DNA of 64,000 nt, taken from Chryseobacterium limigenitum (lineage in GTDB: Bacteria > Bacteroidota > Bacteroidia > Flavobacteriales > Weeksellaceae). The stretch is from contig NZ_FPKW01000004.1 of the NCBI RefSeq assembly GCF_900114875.1, positions 186,001 to 250,000 on the forward strand. Reading direction: 5' to 3'. Position 1 is the stretch's first letter, and each line of letters begins with the position of its first letter. The position numbers and the translations under genes were made by a program. Positions 35,236 through 43,263 of this stretch are shown here, in pieces. The notes under the pieces were generated by a model, which was not told the origin of the DNA, searched no databases, and saw nothing but the letters and a program-made list of their open reading frames with translations.

Positions 35236-35520
35236 ATGTCTGTACGAAAGAAACCTATAAAAAAAGTAACCTTCCGCGTCAACGAAATGTTGGTTGCCAT
35301 CATTAGTATTTACATTTTGCTGGTCAGTTTACAGATGTGGCTTTTGTTTGGAACTATCAATAAAGCGTTAGACAAAGAGCATATTGATTTTGCTTGGTAT
35401 TCGGCAATTGGCTCAGTGGTTATTTTTATGTGTACAATTTTCTTTCTGAGATATGTACCCGATATTCCGACAGGGCAAATCAAAAATTCAAAAACAGAAA
35501 ACGATGACAAATCCTACTGA
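35236..35520 (+). CDS. Small two-helix membrane protein of the nitrate operon
   Basis: A 94-residue protein with two hydrophobic helices (about 13-36 'EMLVAIISIYILLVSLQMWLL' in part, and 53-75) joined by a polar turn with 'KALDKEHIDFAW', and basic ends. I do not recognise a family. It could be an assembly or anchor subunit for the upstream redox complex, by position. Its stop overlaps the moaA start by 17 bases, so the genes are co-translated. A conserved pair of helices and a short N-terminal basic region are all that can be read from it. Confidence 0.7.
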   Translation: MSVRKKPIKKVTFRVNEMLVAIISIYILLVSLQMWLLFGTINKALDKEHIDFAWYSAIGSVVIFMCTIFFLRYVPDIPTGQIKNSKTENDDKSY

Positions 35521-36502
35521 TTTACTCGATTCTTTCGGGAGAAAACATGATTATCTCCGGCTTTCGATTACTGACAGCTGTAATTTTCGTTGCCTGTATT
35601 GTATGCCCGATGAGCCGTTCAAAAGTACGCCTTCAATTGAGTTGATGAATAGTCAGGAAATTTATGAGCTTGCTAGAGTTTTCGTTCAAAAATTCAATAT
35701 CAATAAAATCAGAATTACGGGTGGCGAACCTTTGGTAAGAAGTGATCTTGAAACAATTATTCGCCAGATGTCTACCTTAAATGCAAGGATTGGAATCACC
35801 ACAAATGGCGTTTTGCTTCACAAATATTTTGATTTATTTGAAGAATGTGGCGTGAAAAATCTTAACATCAGTATCGATTCTCTCGACCGCGAAAAATTCA
35901 AATACATCACGAAAAGAGATTTGTTTCAAACGGTTTGGGACAATATCAAAGAAAGTATTAAAAGAGGATTTAATGTAAAATTGAATGTTGTCATGATGCG
36001 AGGTTTCAATGAAGACGAAATTCCAGAATTCATCGCACTTTCGCATCATTATCCGATAGAGTTGAGGTTTATAGAATTTATGCCTTTTACCGGAAATTCC
36101 TGGGAGAAAAATAAAGTGATTCCGATTTCGGAAATGCTGAGTTTAGTTTCCAAACACTTCACTTATGAAAAAGTAAAAGACCATAAAAATGATACTTCCA
36201 GAAAATATAGGATCAACTCAGAAAGCAAAGGGGTTTTCGGATTGATTTCTACAATGAGCAACTCATTTTGCGCAGGTTGTAACCGAATTCGTATCACATC
36301 TGACGGGAAAATGAAAAACTGTCTTTTCGGAGCTGATGAATTTGATTTGCTGAAATCTTTAAGAAATAATGAAGATCTAAAACAACTCATCCAATTCGGA
36401 ATCCTCAAAAAACACAAGGAAAAGGGTGGACAGTTTTCTAAAATGGAAAATATACAGAACAATGAAATTGTCAATAGAAGTATGATAAAAATAGGAGGTT
36501 GA
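35504..36502 (+). CDS. moaA: GTP 3',8-cyclase MoaA
   Basis: A 332-residue radical SAM enzyme that starts molybdenum cofactor synthesis by rearranging GTP. I use the ATG at 35504 (MTNPTDLLDSFGRKHDYLRL); an upstream ATG would lie deep inside the previous gene. The radical SAM cluster motif is C26-x3-C30-x2-C33. A second cluster is bound by 'SFCAGCNRIRITSDGKMKNC' near residue 255-275, and the chain ends in the conserved Gly-Gly. It makes 3',8-cyclo-GTP for MoaC. Overlap with the previous gene places Moco synthesis in the nitrate operon. Confidence 0.96.
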   Translation: MTNPTDLLDSFGRKHDYLRLSITDSCNFRCLYCMPDEPFKSTPSIELMNSQEIYELARVFVQKFNINKIRITGGEPLVRSDLETIIRQMSTLNARIGITTNGVLLHKYFDLFEECGVKNLNISIDSLDREKFKYITKRDLFQTVWDNIKESIKRGFNVKLNVVMMRGFNEDEIPEFIALSHHYPIELRFIEFMPFTGNSWEKNKVIPISEMLSLVSKHFTYEKVKDHKNDTSRKYRINSESKGVFGLISTMSNSFCAGCNRIRITSDGKMKNCLFGADEFDLLKSLRNNEDLKQLIQFGILKKHKEKGGQFSKMENIQNNEIVNRSMIKIGG

Positions 36503-36578
36503 TTTTTATTTGGCCACCGATAGGATAAAAAAAACATAACGGTAGGTTTTACTATAAACTAACAAAAAATTTTATTAT

Positions 36579-38111
36579 ATGAAACAATTAATGCTATGCG
36601 CTCTGGCTATAGCGGGGCTGGCTTATGGCCAAACACCAGCAATTGAGTCGCAAAAATTTTATGGCGGAACGAAAGATGATGACGTAATCAGTATTAGGCA
36701 GACTTCGGATGGAGGGTATATATTTATAGGAGATTCTGATTCTAATAACGGTGATTTAACATCCAATAATGGGAAAAAAGATTTTTGGGTTGTAAAGAGC
36801 AATCCCTTAGGAGCTATACAGTGGCAAAGATCACTCGGAGGAAGTCAGGACGAAGAAGCACATTCAATCAGACAAACGGCTGATGGAGGATACATTATTG
36901 CCGGTGAAACAAATTCAAATGACGGAGATGTCACAGGAAATCACGGAGGGACAGATGCCTGGATTGTAAAGTTGAATCAAAATGGAGATTTGGTCTGGCA
37001 AAAAACGTATGGAGGATCCAATAGCGATTCCGCCAATTTTATTGAACCTACTGGAGATGGAGGGTACATTGTTGCAGGGGACTCGAATTCTAACAATGGA
37101 GATTTAACTCAAAATAAAGGAAGTTATGATGCATGGGTTTTTAAAATTTCTTCAGACGGAACTTTAGAATGGCAGAAAAATTACGGAGGAACGGCATATG
37201 AAGGAGCAGAATATATTCAAAATACTTCAGATGGAGGATATATCGTAGCAGCTACAACTACCTCAAACAATGGTGATTTGACTTCTAATCATGGTGATTT
37301 TGATTATTGGTTTATCAAGCTTAATTCAGCTGGAAATATAGAATGGCAAAAAACTTATGGGGGTACAGGTATGGATCAGCCCTATGCAATACATCAGACA
37401 TTAGATGGTGGTTATATCGCATCAGGAAGATCAAATACACCGAATAATGGTGATGTTACGGGTAATCACGGACAATTTGATTATTGGATTGTTAAAGTAA
37501 GTAATACAGGAGATTTGATCTGGCAAAAATCTTTGGGTGGAACAAATTCCGATTATGGGCGTTTTTCACAACCTACTTTAGATGGAGGATACATCGTTGC
37601 AGGTTATTCTAACTCAAATAACGGAAATGTAAGCGGAAATAATGGTGGATTTGATTGTTGGATTGCAAAGCTGAATGAAACAGGAACCATTGAATGGCAA
37701 AAATCACTGGGAGGAATGGGTTATGACTGGGGGAGAAGTTTAACGGAAACAGAAGATGGAGGTTTTGTAATTGCTTTAGGTTCAAAGTCGACGAATATTT
37801 CCGCAGGAACACACCACGGAAATAACGATGTCCTACTCATCAAATTAGAAAGAAATGGTTCATTGTCAACGTCAGAAACAAGATTGAAAAAAGATTCAAC
37901 TGTGGCTCCAAATCCTTCAAACGGTTACTTTACGATTAATCATCTTTTTAATAACAGCAGCTTAGAAGTTTACTCATTAACAGGAAAACTTATACAAAAA
38001 GTTAAAAATATATCTGGAAAATCTTATTCAATTGATATTTCTAATCAACCGACCGGAGCATACATTATTAGAATTGATAATTTAATTACACTAAAACTGA
38101 TTAAAAAATAA
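36579..38111 (+). CDS. Secreted seven-repeat protein with type IX sorting domain
   Basis: A 510-residue exported protein: signal peptide (residues 1-18, 'LMLCALAIAGLAYGQT'), then seven tandem repeats of about 58 residues, each with a W-Q-(K/R)-x-x-GG start, 'xSIRQTxDGGYIIAG' and 'SNNGDxTxNxG...W(I/V)VKL'. The region is probably a seven-bladed propeller. The last 75 residues ('VAPNPSNGYFTINH' onwards, ending LKLIKK) are a type A C-terminal domain recognised by the type IX secretion system. The target is unknown; such proteins are found on the cell surface. Its location between moaA and the next molybdenum-linked gene, 68 bases after moaA, is odd and may mean separate expression. Confidence 0.85.
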   Translation: MKQLMLCALAIAGLAYGQTPAIESQKFYGGTKDDDVISIRQTSDGGYIFIGDSDSNNGDLTSNNGKKDFWVVKSNPLGAIQWQRSLGGSQDEEAHSIRQTADGGYIIAGETNSNDGDVTGNHGGTDAWIVKLNQNGDLVWQKTYGGSNSDSANFIEPTGDGGYIVAGDSNSNNGDLTQNKGSYDAWVFKISSDGTLEWQKNYGGTAYEGAEYIQNTSDGGYIVAATTTSNNGDLTSNHGDFDYWFIKLNSAGNIEWQKTYGGTGMDQPYAIHQTLDGGYIASGRSNTPNNGDVTGNHGQFDYWIVKVSNTGDLIWQKSLGGTNSDYGRFSQPTLDGGYIVAGYSNSNNGNVSGNNGGFDCWIAKLNETGTIEWQKSLGGMGYDWGRSLTETEDGGFVIALGSKSTNISAGTHHGNNDVLLIKLERNGSLSTSETRLKKDSTVAPNPSNGYFTINHLFNNSSLEVYSLTGKLIQKVKNISGKSYSIDISNQPTGAYIIRIDNLITLKLIKK

Positions 38112-38199
38112 AGTTCTTACCGGATAATTAATCTATAAGCCAATACAAACTTCAAAAAGCATAATGCTTTTCAGAAATAAAATCTTTAAACAATTACCA

Positions 38200-38799
38200 A
38201 TGAAAAAATTAACAAAGCTAATCGCTGTTGCGATGATTGCAATCACAACACTGCAATGCAAAAAATCTGAAACTGTTGTAACCGAAAATCAACCACGAAC
38301 CTCACAAAATAGTTCTGAAAAAGAAAATCACAAACACGACGAAAAAGATGACTTAAAATACATTTCAAAAGAAGTAAAAGTGACTGGAGATGTTGTAAAT
38401 CAATTGACATTAACAGTCGATTCTTTAAAAAAAATGAATGTGAAAGAACTGAATGACATGAAAATCGTTTGTCAATCTGGGATTACGAAAGACGACATTA
38501 AAACAACAAAAGGAGTTCTTCTGACAGATATTTTAGAGAAAGCAAAAATCGCACAACAGGAGCATAAAGACCGAAATTTTTACATTGTTGCAAGAGCATC
38601 GGATGATTACAAAGCGACATTTTCCTGGGCAGAGTTATTCAATAGTCCGACAGGTGAAAAGGTGTACGTATTATTTGAACAAAACGGTCAGCCTCTTAAA
38701 GAAAAAGGAGAAATGATTGTGGTAAGTCTTAACGATACCAAAACCGGCCCACGACACGTAAAGTGGCTGAAAAACATTGAAGTAAACCGAGTGAAATAG
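38200..38799 (+). CDS. Lipoprotein with molybdopterin-binding-like domain
   Basis: A 199-residue predicted lipoprotein; I use the ATG at 38200, giving 'MKKLTKLIAVAMIAITTLQC', with the lipobox cysteine near residue 20. A His/Lys/Glu-rich linker (to about residue 55) precedes a domain that resembles the oxidoreductase molybdopterin-binding fold: 'MKIVCQSGITKDDIKTTKGVLLTDILEKA' (quoted in part: IVCQSGI, GVLLTDILEKA) and 'YIVARASDDYKATFSWAELF', with 'PRHVKWLKNIEVN' near the end. The cysteine in VCQSG corresponds to the usual cofactor-binding position. Without a catalytic partner in the chain it may be an accessory or binding protein. Role unknown. Confidence 0.65.
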   Translation: MKKLTKLIAVAMIAITTLQCKKSETVVTENQPRTSQNSSEKENHKHDEKDDLKYISKEVKVTGDVVNQLTLTVDSLKKMNVKELNDMKIVCQSGITKDDIKTTKGVLLTDILEKAKIAQQEHKDRNFYIVARASDDYKATFSWAELFNSPTGEKVYVLFEQNGQPLKEKGEMIVVSLNDTKTGPRHVKWLKNIEVNRVK

Positions 38800-38861
38800 G
38801 AGAGATTAATAAGAAACAATTTTATACCTTCAATTTTTAAACTTTCAAAAACATCTGCAAA

Positions 38862-40058
38862 ATGAAATATTTCATCCCTGTTTCCGATGCTAAAACAATA
38901 ATCGAAACACAAATTTATCGTACAGAGAAAATAACAGTTTCACTATTAGAAGCTCAAGGTTTTTATACCTCAGAACCTATTTTGGCAACTTTAGATGTTC
39001 CTTCTTTTGATAACTCTGCGATGGATGGTTACGGATTTCGATTTGAAGATTTAGCAGATTTTTCAGAATTAAAAGTTAAACATATCATTCCTGCCGGAGT
39101 ATCAAAAAATAGTTTTGAGCTTGCTCGGGGAGAGGCTGTACGTATTTTCACAGGTGCAAAAATTCCTGAAGGTGTTGATACCGTAATTATGCAGGAAAAA
39201 ACGATAAGGATTGAAGACCAAATTCAATTTAATTGTAATGAAATTTTAAAAGGAGAAAACATCCGTTTGAAAGGTTCTCAAACTCAAGTAGGAACAAAAA
39301 TAATAGATGAAAATACATTTGTCAATCACGCGGTTATAGGTTTTTTAGCAGGATTTGGAATTGACAGAATTGATGTTTACAGAAAATTAAAAATAGGACT
39401 ACTCTATACAGGAGATGAATTGGTGGAAATAGGGAAACCTCTTCTGGATGGGGAAATCTACAATTCTAATACGTACACGCTTCAATCAGCTTTGGCTGAA
39501 ATTAATCATCAGTTGTCATTCATCAATCATGTCGAAGATACGGAAGAAGCTACTTTTTCTGCCATAAAAAATGGTTTTGAAATGGTGGATGTTTTACTAA
39601 TTACAGGGGGAATTTCTGTAGGAGATTATGATTATGTGAAACCTGCTTTAGAAAAATCAGGCGTTTCAGAATTATTCTATAAAATCAAGCAAAAGCCAGG
39701 AAAACCTCTGTATTTCGGTAAGTTAAACAAGAAAATTGTTTTTGCATTGCCCGGTAACCCGGCTTCTGTTTTTTCCTGCTATCATCAATATGTAAAACCC
39801 TTTTTACTAGGTTGTTTCGGGCGGAAAGATTTTAATGAAGAACAAGATTTTGCCATTTCAGAATCTTTTGCAAAGAAAAAAAGCAAAGACCAGACGCAGT
39901 TTTTGAAAGCCTTCTATTCTAAAGGTCGTGTGCAAATTCTCAACGCACAAGAATCTTATAAAATGGATTCTGTTGCACAGACCAATTGTCTGGTAGAGTT
40001 TCCTGAAAATGCAACTGAAATTAATATAGGAGAGAAAGTTACAATATGGAAAGTCTGA
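38862..40058 (+). CDS. moeA: Molybdopterin molybdotransferase MoeA
   Basis: A 398-residue MoeA that inserts molybdate into adenylylated molybdopterin. Diagnostic blocks: 'FDNSAMDGYGFRFED' near residue 50, 'GEAVRIFTGAKIPEGVDTVIMQE' (quoted in part: RIFTGAKIPEGVDT) near 90, 'YTGDELVEIG', 'LLITGGISVGDYDYVKPAL' and 'KPGKPLYFGK' followed by 'ALPGNPASVFSCY'. Length fits. It overlaps the ModE-like gene by 13 bases. Confidence 0.96.
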   Translation: MKYFIPVSDAKTIIETQIYRTEKITVSLLEAQGFYTSEPILATLDVPSFDNSAMDGYGFRFEDLADFSELKVKHIIPAGVSKNSFELARGEAVRIFTGAKIPEGVDTVIMQEKTIRIEDQIQFNCNEILKGENIRLKGSQTQVGTKIIDENTFVNHAVIGFLAGFGIDRIDVYRKLKIGLLYTGDELVEIGKPLLDGEIYNSNTYTLQSALAEINHQLSFINHVEDTEEATFSAIKNGFEMVDVLLITGGISVGDYDYVKPALEKSGVSELFYKIKQKPGKPLYFGKLNKKIVFALPGNPASVFSCYHQYVKPFLLGCFGRKDFNEEQDFAISESFAKKKSKDQTQFLKAFYSKGRVQILNAQESYKMDSVAQTNCLVEFPENATEINIGEKVTIWKV

Positions 40059-40369
40059 AAATCAAAGGCAGAATATGGATTGAAACCGAATCCGGATTAA
40101 AGATTGGAATTGGAAGAGCCCGGCTTTTACAGCAAATCAATGATTTGGGTTCTATCACAGAAGCGGCAAAAGTTTTAAAAATTCCTTACCGAAAAGCGTG
40201 GGGAATTGTAAAAGATATTAATTCCAATTCTTCCAAAGAAATCGTCATTAAGGAAGTGGGCGGAAAAACAGGTGGGAAAAGTTCACTTACAGATTATGGG
40301 AAACTGATAGTGGAAAAGTTCAAAACAGCAGAAGAATGTTTTATCAAATTTTCTCAGGATGAAATCTAA
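40046..40369 (+). CDS. ModE-type N-terminal DNA-binding protein
   Basis: A 107-residue winged-helix protein: 'GRIWIETESGLKIGIGRARLLQQI' (quoted in part: SGLKIGIGRARLLQQI), 'GSITEAAKVLKIPYRKAWGIVKDIN' (in part: SITEAAKVLKIPYRKAW) and 'GGKTGGKSSLTDYGKLIV' are the ModE/LysR-like hallmarks. It has only the DNA-binding half and lacks the C-terminal molybdate-binding (MOP) domains of full ModE, so how molybdate is sensed is unclear. It overlaps moeA upstream and mobA downstream, deep inside the Moco operon, and may regulate that operon or the modABC genes. Confidence 0.85.
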   Translation: MESLKIKGRIWIETESGLKIGIGRARLLQQINDLGSITEAAKVLKIPYRKAWGIVKDINSNSSKEIVIKEVGGKTGGKSSLTDYGKLIVEKFKTAEECFIKFSQDEI

Positions 40370-40940
40370 AATCAAAATGAAAGCAGTCATTTTAGCAGGA
40401 GGCAAAAGCTCCAGAATGGGACAAGACAAGGCCTCGATGGTGTTGGGTGAAAAATATGTAATACAGCATGTTATTGATAATTTATCTTCTGTTTTTGAAG
40501 AGGTTTTTATATCAGGAAATCATACAGATTATCCAAATTCGAAGGGTATTATTACAGATATTACAATACAAAAAGGTCCGATGGGGGGTATTCACTCCGC
40601 CTTAGAATTCTGCCGGGAAGATATTTTTGTCTGCAGTTGCGATATGCCCTTCGTTTCTTCAGGTTTAATTCAAGATTTTCTTCAAAAAAAGGTTGAAAAT
40701 AAAATTAATGTGGTGCGTCATGGCGAAAAAATATATCCGGTTTTGGGTATTTATCCTCTGGCGGTACTCGGTACTCTAGAAGAAACAATTAAAAATGAAA
40801 ATCTCAGAATGACCAGCTTCCTTCAGCAACAAAACGCTCATTATATTGATTATGATGATGGTTTTGAAACTCAACTTTTAAATATAAATACGCCGGAAAA
40901 CTTCCGTGCTGCAGAAATTATAATCAATAAAAATTTATAA
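40359..40940 (+). CDS. mobA: Molybdenum cofactor guanylyltransferase MobA
   Basis: A 193-residue nucleotidyltransferase that attaches GMP to Moco to make the bis-MGD form needed by the operon's own reductase. The opening 'KAVILAGGKSSRMGQDKASM' is the GTP-binding motif; 'CSCDMPFVSSGLIQDFL' carries the metal-binding Asp. The start may be 40359 (overlap with the ModE-like gene) or the second ATG at 40377; the latter gives MKAVILAGGKSSRMG, the common start. It is unrelated to the relaxosome MobA at 5127. Confidence 0.93.
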   Translation: MKSKIKMKAVILAGGKSSRMGQDKASMVLGEKYVIQHVIDNLSSVFEEVFISGNHTDYPNSKGIITDITIQKGPMGGIHSALEFCREDIFVCSCDMPFVSSGLIQDFLQKKVENKINVVRHGEKIYPVLGIYPLAVLGTLEETIKNENLRMTSFLQQQNAHYIDYDDGFETQLLNINTPENFRAAEIIINKNL

Positions 40941-40942
40941 AA

Positions 40943-43006
40943 ATGAAAAAGAACTATGTAGTGGCAGGAGCAATTCTGCTTTCAGTAAATATGTTAGCAC
41001 AAGAACAACCAAAGGTAGATTCCTTAAAGAATTATTATGAAATTCAGGAAGTGAATATCTTTGGAAAAGATAAAAATGAAGGTCCTATTCACAAGGTGGA
41101 TGTACAATTAATTCAGGATTTTAATAAAACGAACGTCGTAGATGCGGTCAATCTTTTGCCCGGAGTTAGCATCACACAAATGGGTGCAAGAAATGAAGGA
41201 AGTATTTTAGTAAGAGGGTTCAATTCACTCAGAACACCTGTTTTTTTTGATGGTATTCCTATTTATACACCTTATGACGGTAATTTTGACTTAAGCAGAT
41301 TTACAACTTTTGATATTCATAGTATTTCTGTAGAAAAAAGTTTGGTTTCAGTACAGTATGGACCCAATACGATGGGTGGAGCAGTGAATATCGTATCCAG
41401 AAAACCTGTAAAAGCTTTAGATATCGATGGGCAGTCAGGCGTTGGTTTTGCAGACGGAACGGGAGTGAATTCTTATTTTACGGCACTCAACATCGGAACA
41501 AGACAAGATAAATATTATATCATGGGTTCTGCTTCTTTATTGAAAGTTGATAATTATCTGATTTCAAGAAAATTTGACGGAACACCGTTGCAGCCTTCAT
41601 TAGAAAGAGTGAATTCCGAATCTATGGATGTCAGGCTCAGTGCAAAATTCGGTTATACGCCAAACAAAACGGACGAATATTCATTCAGCATCATTTCCCA
41701 AAATGCAGATAAAGACATCGCTCCCAATGCATTGAAAGCAGGAAACAGCAACTGGAGAAATTACCCGACGTACGATAAGAGAAGCATGTATTTGAAAACA
41801 AGAACTTTGGTTGCCAATAAAACCTTTTTAAATTTTACCGGATATTATGATACCTATTACAATAAAATGAAGCAATATGATGACGATCAGTATACTTTGC
41901 TCAACAAAAATTCTTCATTTTCAAGCGTCTATGACGATTATTCATTAGGTGGAATTATAAATTTAACGACCGAAGCGATTAAAAATAATGTTATTACACT
42001 TTCTGTTAATAATAAGTTTGATTCTCATAAAGAACATAACGAGGAAATTTTAGCCAATACCTCTACCGGACAAAAATTTAAAGAAGGTGAACCTGAGCAA
42101 AATTATAGGGATAATACTTTTTATGTTGGTGTGGAGGATGTCGTGACAATTAATTCATTGATAAAAGCCGTAGTGGGAGCTTCTTACAATTCAAGAAATA
42201 ATATCAAGGCTCAGGAATACGGAACTCACTTTGAAACAGGAGAAAAAAATGTACTGTATGATTTTCCAAAAGGTTCAGATCACGCTTTCGATTACAAAGG
42301 AGGAATTATTGTGGAACCTGTAAAGAATCATTTAATCACACTTTCAGCTTCCAAAAGATCAAGATTTGCCTCTCAGAAAGAAAGATATTCAAGCCGATTC
42401 GGAAGTCAGGTTCCCAATCCGGATTTGAAATCAGAATACACCTGGGCTTATGATATCACCTATTCTGCAAAGTTGGGAAACAAATTCAACTATGAAGTTT
42501 CAGGTTTCATCAATAATGTGAAAAATGCCATTTTTGCCAGAACAGTCGGCGCTTTAGACAACGGAAACCCCGTCAGTCAAAATGTGAATATCGGCAAAGC
42601 CGTTTTCCAGGGTTATGAACTGGCGTTCGGATATATGCCGATTAAAAATATGACTTTAGGAGCTAACTACAGCTATATCGATATGAAAGATAAAACGGAA
42701 GGTAGTAACGAAAAATTTACCGACGTTCCGAATCATAAATTAATGGCTTATACTAAATTGGAAGTACCAAAATTACGCTCTACACTTAATGTAAATATGG
42801 AATTTTATGGAAAAAGATACACAACAAGTACAGGAGATCAGGCACCCGAATTTACGTTGGTTAATGCTAAATTATCGGTAAACATTGTGAAAGGAGTCAA
42901 CTTTGATTTTGGTGTCAGAAATTTATTGGACAGAGATTATTATTTGTCTTATGGCTATCCTAAAGAAGGAAGATCTTTTATAACTGCATTGCGATATCAT
43001 TTTTAA
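40943..43006 (+). CDS. TonB-dependent receptor within the Moco operon
   Basis: A 687-residue outer-membrane receptor: signal peptide (residues 1-20, ending NMLAQ), plug domain with 'DAVNLLPGVSITQMGARNEG' and 'VRGFNSLRTPVFFDGIPIYTPY' (in part), and a 22-strand barrel closing in 'RSFITALRYHF' with the terminal Phe. It begins two bases after mobA and ends 12 before moaD, so it is certainly part of the Moco operon. Receptors of this kind import scarce complexes across the outer membrane with TonB energy. The setting suggests uptake of molybdate or a molybdenum/tungsten chelate; the ligand is not shown by the sequence. Confidence 0.9.
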   Translation: MKKNYVVAGAILLSVNMLAQEQPKVDSLKNYYEIQEVNIFGKDKNEGPIHKVDVQLIQDFNKTNVVDAVNLLPGVSITQMGARNEGSILVRGFNSLRTPVFFDGIPIYTPYDGNFDLSRFTTFDIHSISVEKSLVSVQYGPNTMGGAVNIVSRKPVKALDIDGQSGVGFADGTGVNSYFTALNIGTRQDKYYIMGSASLLKVDNYLISRKFDGTPLQPSLERVNSESMDVRLSAKFGYTPNKTDEYSFSIISQNADKDIAPNALKAGNSNWRNYPTYDKRSMYLKTRTLVANKTFLNFTGYYDTYYNKMKQYDDDQYTLLNKNSSFSSVYDDYSLGGIINLTTEAIKNNVITLSVNNKFDSHKEHNEEILANTSTGQKFKEGEPEQNYRDNTFYVGVEDVVTINSLIKAVVGASYNSRNNIKAQEYGTHFETGEKNVLYDFPKGSDHAFDYKGGIIVEPVKNHLITLSASKRSRFASQKERYSSRFGSQVPNPDLKSEYTWAYDITYSAKLGNKFNYEVSGFINNVKNAIFARTVGALDNGNPVSQNVNIGKAVFQGYELAFGYMPIKNMTLGANYSYIDMKDKTEGSNEKFTDVPNHKLMAYTKLEVPKLRSTLNVNMEFYGKRYTTSTGDQAPEFTLVNAKLSVNIVKGVNFDFGVRNLLDRDYYLSYGYPKEGRSFITALRYHF

Positions 43007-43017
43007 AATTTAAATTA

Positions 43018-43251
43018 ATGAAACTTAAAATATTTGGAAAACTCACGGATATCTTTACAACGGATGAATATAATTTTTCTTTAGAAAACATAAAATCCAT
43101 TGCTGAACTGAAATTGATGCTTGAAAAAGAATTCCCCAAACTAAAAGAAACGACTTATTTGGTCGCTGTTAACGGAACTAAAGCAGAAAATACTCAAGCA
43201 ATCTCTAATGTATCTGAAATAGCTTTATTGCCTCCATATTCAGGTGGTTAA
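43018..43251 (+). CDS. moaD: Molybdopterin synthase sulphur carrier subunit MoaD
   Basis: A 77-residue ubiquitin-like protein ending in 'LLPPYSGG'; the terminal Gly-Gly is thiocarboxylated to deliver sulphur for molybdopterin. 'VNGTKAENTQAISNVSEIALLPP' (in part) is the usual last third. It is 12 bases after the receptor and 13 before moeB, which activates it. Confidence 0.94.
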   Translation: MKLKIFGKLTDIFTTDEYNFSLENIKSIAELKLMLEKEFPKLKETTYLVAVNGTKAENTQAISNVSEIALLPPYSGG

Positions 43252-43263
43252 AATTTAAACATA

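Noticed and set aside
36640..37860. Tandem DNA repeats that could suggest a CRISPR array
   Set aside because: The repeats are of about 174 bases, degenerate and in frame, encoding seven protein repeats; there are no short identical repeats with unique spacers anywhere in the window.
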